A DNA stretch of 64,000 nt, from contig NC_051055.1 of assembly GCF_904848185.1 (NCBI RefSeq), forward strand, positions 13,532,604-13,596,603. Reading direction: 5' to 3'. The position numbers were made by a program, and so were the translations under genes. How positions within the stretch are numbered: the first letter of the stretch is position 1; each line of letters begins with the position of its first letter. Origin of the DNA: Acanthopagrus latus (Eukaryota; Chordata; Actinopteri; Spariformes; Sparidae). The notes beneath the pieces were generated by a model. That model was not told where the DNA came from. It made no database searches and saw only the letters and a program-made list of their open reading frames with translations. This document shows positions 59,956 to 64,000 of this stretch, piece after piece.

Positions 59956-60120
59956 TTCAGTTGCACCTTGATGAGTCTCGGTTTAAGCATTACATATTTT
60001 AAGAGCAGAGTAGGGTTGAACATTCACTTTATTGGCTACAACTTTGACTTAATTGGTCAGCGAGAGATTGGCGTCAACATCTCATGTTGTGACAATGTGA
60101 GTTTTTGTTTAACACAGATA
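59956..60120 (+). repeat. Direct duplication, copy 2
   Basis: Second copy of the sequence at 58391-58541, start-to-start distance 1565 bp. See copy 1 for the shared strings. Confidence 0.8.
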
Positions 60121-62514
60121 AGACAGGTTTTTTGTAGTGTGACAGAGTTGAAGGGCACACAGATAAGAATTGACCTTGACCAGCATGTTTTTTTTTTTTA
60201 TTTTTATGAAGTTCTTTTCCTTATCCTCACAACCAGCACAATTTGCCCTTTGACTCACCAGGTAAATATCAAGTAAATGTTTGAAAAGGAGGACACCTGA
60301 GTTAGCCACATAATCCATGAAGTCACATTTATAGTGGAAAGTTGGAAACTTCGGATCATCAGGGTGTTCTGTAATAATGTGCATCAGTTAAAGACTAAAC
60401 CTGCTCTCCATTTTTCTTGTTTTGGATCCAGAGCCGAACTGGTTTAATAGGCTTCATGTTAAGTGACAGAAAATAGGGCTTATCTTCTTTTTTTTTTTTT
60501 ACGAGACTCAGTGCAGTGCTGCATCCCTCTGAGGGTTTCTCCATTCATTTCAGCAGATGTTCCTTAAACTGTGTGTAAGCCTTAGAGGCCAGATAGCAGA
60601 GGGGAATGTGAGGAAAGGCGTGGCAAGTACAGTGAGGAGAAGAGATGATAAAACGACAAGCAGGAAAAGTGAGACCTAAAATGAGCAGAAGAGAGGAACT
60701 GATTTATCTTTATCTGAACACTGAAGACATTTTCATCACCTTACTGCAACGTAAACACCATTTAAGGACGATAGATTCAACTTTCTGTGACATTTAAGAC
60801 AGATTTAGTTAAGGAGTGATCGGATTGCACTACTATCATTTACCGTGCGTATTAAAAATGATATGAGAAGGTGTGGGGAGATTGGTAAAGAGGAAGCGAG
60901 TGGAGGATAAAGGGGGGAAAAAGAGGGAGATGAGCAAAGATAATGGAAATGAGAGGAGAGAAATGCAGAGGGAAAAGTAGAGAAAAGGAATTAGCACTTA
61001 AAATAGATCTATTTTTCTTTGCAATGTTAACTGTTGTCAGTACTGAGGCAACATACTTGCAAAAACTCTAGCCTGTGAATGTATGAGATTCGGGTAGCCA
61101 CAGAAAACATGTACCAGAGTATATACGGAGGAGATGATTCCTCTCTGAGGCAGCATGTCTCCTCACAGTGTGAGACACTTTAACCTTGAAGGGATGTGAA
61201 GACTTTTACTTACTCACAGTATCCCTCTCATTAATTCTGAGCTTTCTTTCACTGAGGTCAGGTACATGTCTGCATACCATAATTTAATAACTCACAAACA
61301 AAAGGACCTTCTAACTGGTATACTGTCTCTTACTTTTACTCTTTTACTGTGGCACTTCTTCTTGAGAGTTACAAGAAGAATGAATTGCCCCTAAGGACTT
61401 GAAACATGACTTGAGAAATGCTTTGCCGAGACGTAAGACTTGTCTTGGACTTGTCCCAGAAAACGGCTCTGATTGAGGTGTACGTGTGCAGCAAAAAAAT
61501 CATTCCATGTTGAGTCATCATCTGGATTTAGGCAGAGGCAGGGTACAGTAAGGTGGCCAAAACAAGCGATTAAATTGCTTTACTGCAAAACCATGTTTTC
61601 TTGTTCTCTAAGGTCATCCGTGACACAGATTTAATAGCTTAGTTCCATTAGGCTTATATTTTTGTTTTGTCATATCAAAAACGTCAGTGTTTCAACAGGA
61701 TTGTCATGTGTTTTTTTTGCTTTGAGAAAGATATTTTTCCATTCATTTCTTGTGAGAGATTGATCTTCAGTCAAGCAGAACCAGATGATAATTCGATGCC
61801 TTCAAGAAGTCTATTGAACGGTCACCCAGTCCATGCTGTCCTCCCAGTGATTCCCTACGTTGATAATGGCAGATAAGTCTCTCACTAAGTCTGATATATC
61901 TCATGGGAGTCAAGTTGCTACAAGACACACTATCCATGAAGACCCTCCTCCAGCAAACGCACATCTGGCCCCGGAGTCCCCCTCCCCTGTAACTTTTCCC
62001 CCTCTGCTCTCCTAGCCTGTCCTTAATCAACTCGCCTTTTACAGGCAGCAGTTGTATTTTTAACCCGGAGAAACACCTGGAGCTGATGTAGTCGCTCTCC
62101 CCCTCCACCGAGAGTTTTGATGGAATAGCAGATTCATCACATTCACCGGGGCTTTTCCAAGTCCCTAGTGTGAGCTTTATGAATAAAGAAAGCTGCAAAG
62201 AAAGCATGTTTGCAGAGCTGAAACCACCATGGTTTTGGAGTAGTTTCTATTTTAAGCCACTGGGAGCACCTGGACAGTGGAGTGCTGTTAACAGAAGTGC
62301 TCGGCTGTTTCAGAGTTGGTGGCAAACTCAACGGATCAGGAATGCATTTGTGAGTTGAGACTGAACCTATACTCTGCAGCAAATTTTACTGACTGTACTG
62401 TTTTCCCTGTTTTCACTGTATCACTGTATCTTCCCTACTCATGCAGTAGACATGCACTTTAATTTCTATCTCTACCTTTACCTTTACCTTACCTTCAATT
62501 TCTATGAATACTGA

Positions 62515-63035
62515 TTGCTAAATTGTGGACTGCCCCCATCTTTGATGTAGATGAGTTGCTTCCTCAACCTCAAAAATTTTAGTACCTTGAGGTCTTGTTC
62601 AGGAGTGACATGAAAACAGAGATGGGCAGGCAGTTTGGTGCAGCGTCATCAGTAACGTAGTGTTGTGAAAAGGGAGCTGGGCTGGAAGGCAAAGTTTTCG
62701 ACTTACCAATCGATCTATGGCCCAACCCTCAAAGAACCTCTCAGAGATAAGCGGTCAGAATTGTTTTGTCAGCAGCGGACTGTTGTGGTTGAAGAGGGAG
62801 TTAAGCTGAATGCTTTAGATTAACCAGCCGAACTATGCAATATTCATGAGTCATAGCTTGTGACTGAAAGAATGAAATCTCTGATTTAAACACCCAAAAT
62901 GAGAAGAGGTAGAGGTAGGGTTAGGAGTTTGGTCGTCCAGATGGAACTCGGAGTAGAGCCGCTGCTACTCTGTGTTGAAAGGAGCCAGCTAAGGTGGTTC
63001 GGGCTTTCGATAAGGACGTCTCCTAGGCTACTTGC
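62515..63035 (+). mobile_element. LINE relic, reverse-transcriptase 3' end, copy 1 (rearranged)
   Basis: Broken frames on the plus strand resemble the C-terminal part of a teleost non-LTR retrotransposon ORF2. There is a YLEVLFRSD-type block near 62585-62615, a GELGxKxKxxDLPIDLWPNP-like block near 62670-62730, and RVRSLVVQMELGVEPLLLCV then ERSQLRWFGLSIR near 62925-63015. Another fragment of the KRELxxK segment (62780-62870) is inserted between them. Stops and frameshifts make it inactive. The family is not named. Confidence 0.6.
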
Positions 63036-63039
63036 TATG

Positions 63040-63630
63040 AATACTGATTGGAAAACAGTGCACTGCCCCTTCTTGTTAGAGGTGAATTGCAGTCCCAAGT
63101 GAAGGAGTTCAAGTATCTCGAGGTCTTGTTCATGAGTGACAGGAGCGTGAGATGGACAGGCGGTCAGTAGTGATGTGAACATAACACTGGGTTGTCGTGG
63201 TGAAGAGGGAGCTGAGCTAGAAGCTTTTGATTGACAGAAAGAGATCCTGGATACCAAGGGCCAAAATGAGTTTTCTTCCGGCAGAGCTTTGTCTGTAGAG
63301 GTAGGGTGAGGAGCGTGGACATCCGGAGGGAGCTCAGAGTAGAGCCGCTGCTACTTTGTGCCAGCTGCGGTGGTTCGGGCATCTGATTAGGATCCCTCCT
63401 GGGTGCCTCCCCTTTTTGAGGTTCTTCGGGCGCATCCAACTGGGAGGAGACCCACGGGTAGACCCAGAACTCACCAGAGGGAGAACATATCTTATCAAAC
63501 ACTGGAATTCCCCCAAGAGGAGCTGGAAAGGTTTGCTGGGAGACGGACGTCTGGAATACCCTGATTAGGCTGCTGCCCCTCATGACCCGACCCACGGTTA
63601 AATGGTAGAAAATGGATGGACTGATTAGAC
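63040..63630 (+). mobile_element. LINE relic, reverse-transcriptase 3' end, copy 2 with the 3' terminus
   Basis: Starts again at the same point of the element (a CACTGCCCCTTC block, then GGAGTTCAAGTATCTCGAGG) and runs through RSVDIRRELRVEPLLLC near 63310-63358, a GGRRP-like segment, and a tail with GACCCGACC and AAAATGGATGGA at about 63583-63618, the typical 3' end of this LINE type. Many disruptions are present. It is arranged head-to-tail with copy 1. Confidence 0.65.
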
Positions 63631-64000
63631 TAGCGCACAACGCAGACATCATGTGTATAAATTCCTACAATGAGAACGTACATGATTCCAAAAATACAGT
63701 CTGCTTCAAACATGGCCAACCCTGCATGGCTAAACAATGTACATTAGTTTATCATGCCTTGTCTGTCCATACCTAATTGTACTATCACTCTTTGCATCCT
63801 TTATTCCCTCCTCAAAAAAGGGCAAGTTTACCTTTGACCAGCTTGACTACTCAAAGTATTTCCACTGCTGGTTTCAGTCCAGAGGTGAACACTGACTGTA
63901 CTGATAGCTTAGAATGAAGCAACACAGCACTGCTTTTTTGTACTATAAAGACTGTAATGTGTACCTTTTGTAAAATTCATATTCACAGAGCACACAATCA

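Larger units (their letters stand above)
56022..64000 (+). other. sntb1: sntb1 intron 2, running past the end of the window
   Basis: Contains no coding exon I can support. It begins with a (CA)n run, then a pyrimidine-rich region at about 57320-57710 ending in (TG)n, a direct duplication (58391-58541 and 59956-60120) with dispersed repeat fragments between, a purine-rich stretch at about 60840-60990, and LINE relics at 62515-63640. Confidence 0.7.

Noticed and set aside
58391..60120. The direct repeats as LTRs of a small retroelement
   Set aside because: The copies contain TG...CA, but similarity extends outside those borders, no target duplication was found, and no primer-binding or polypurine site was recognised.
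1..64000. CRISPR arrays, operons, tRNA or rRNA genes
   Set aside because: None seen. The window is vertebrate nuclear DNA, and all regular repeats are simple microsatellites or transposon relics.

Overview
The window looks like teleost nuclear DNA, most likely from a percomorph. The genes have many small exons with GT-AG introns. There are numerous (CA)n, (GA)n and (CT)n microsatellites, and several fragments resemble repeats that are common in percomorph genomes. Every gene call comes from reading the translated sequence against remembered vertebrate families, and no database was searched.

Layout: (1) 1-9.8 kb holds the last eight coding exons of carmil1 (+), the capping-protein and membrane-binding tail of an actin regulator, followed by a 3' UTR of about 3.7 kb. 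(2) 10.4-20.5 kb holds a complete 11-exon scgn (secretagogin, +), a six-EF-hand calcium sensor whose ATG lies only about 580 bp past the carmil1 poly(A) signal. (3) 20.5-28.8 kb holds no gene I can support. (4) 29.4-33.0 kb holds a complete five-exon ccn3/nov (+), a secreted matricellular protein, with a TATA box and a TEAD-type motif in its promoter. An imperfect inverted repeat of about 230 bp brackets this gene. (5) 35.9-37.1 kb holds a gene on the minus strand with a single coding exon, encoding a fish-type TRIM protein (RING, B-boxes, SPRY) that lacks most of its coiled coil and ends in a predicted membrane anchor. (6) 42.1-64 kb holds the first two coding exons of sntb1 (beta-1-syntrophin, +), separated by a 13.1 kb intron. 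The next intron runs past the end of the window and contains transposon relics, including a duplicated LINE 3' end at 62.5-63.6 kb.

The genes do not form one pathway. Their order is informative, because carmil1-scgn corresponds to a human 6p22 pair, while ccn3 and sntb1 both lie on human 8q24. Here the two blocks are joined, and the genes that separate CCN3 from SNTB1 in mammals are absent from the interval.

I found no clearly new multi-gene system. The most unusual items are the inverted repeat around ccn3, the coiled-coil-less TRIM with a membrane anchor, a pure C22 tract that serves as a splice acceptor tract, and a (CA)n run that begins 8 bases into an intron of sntb1.
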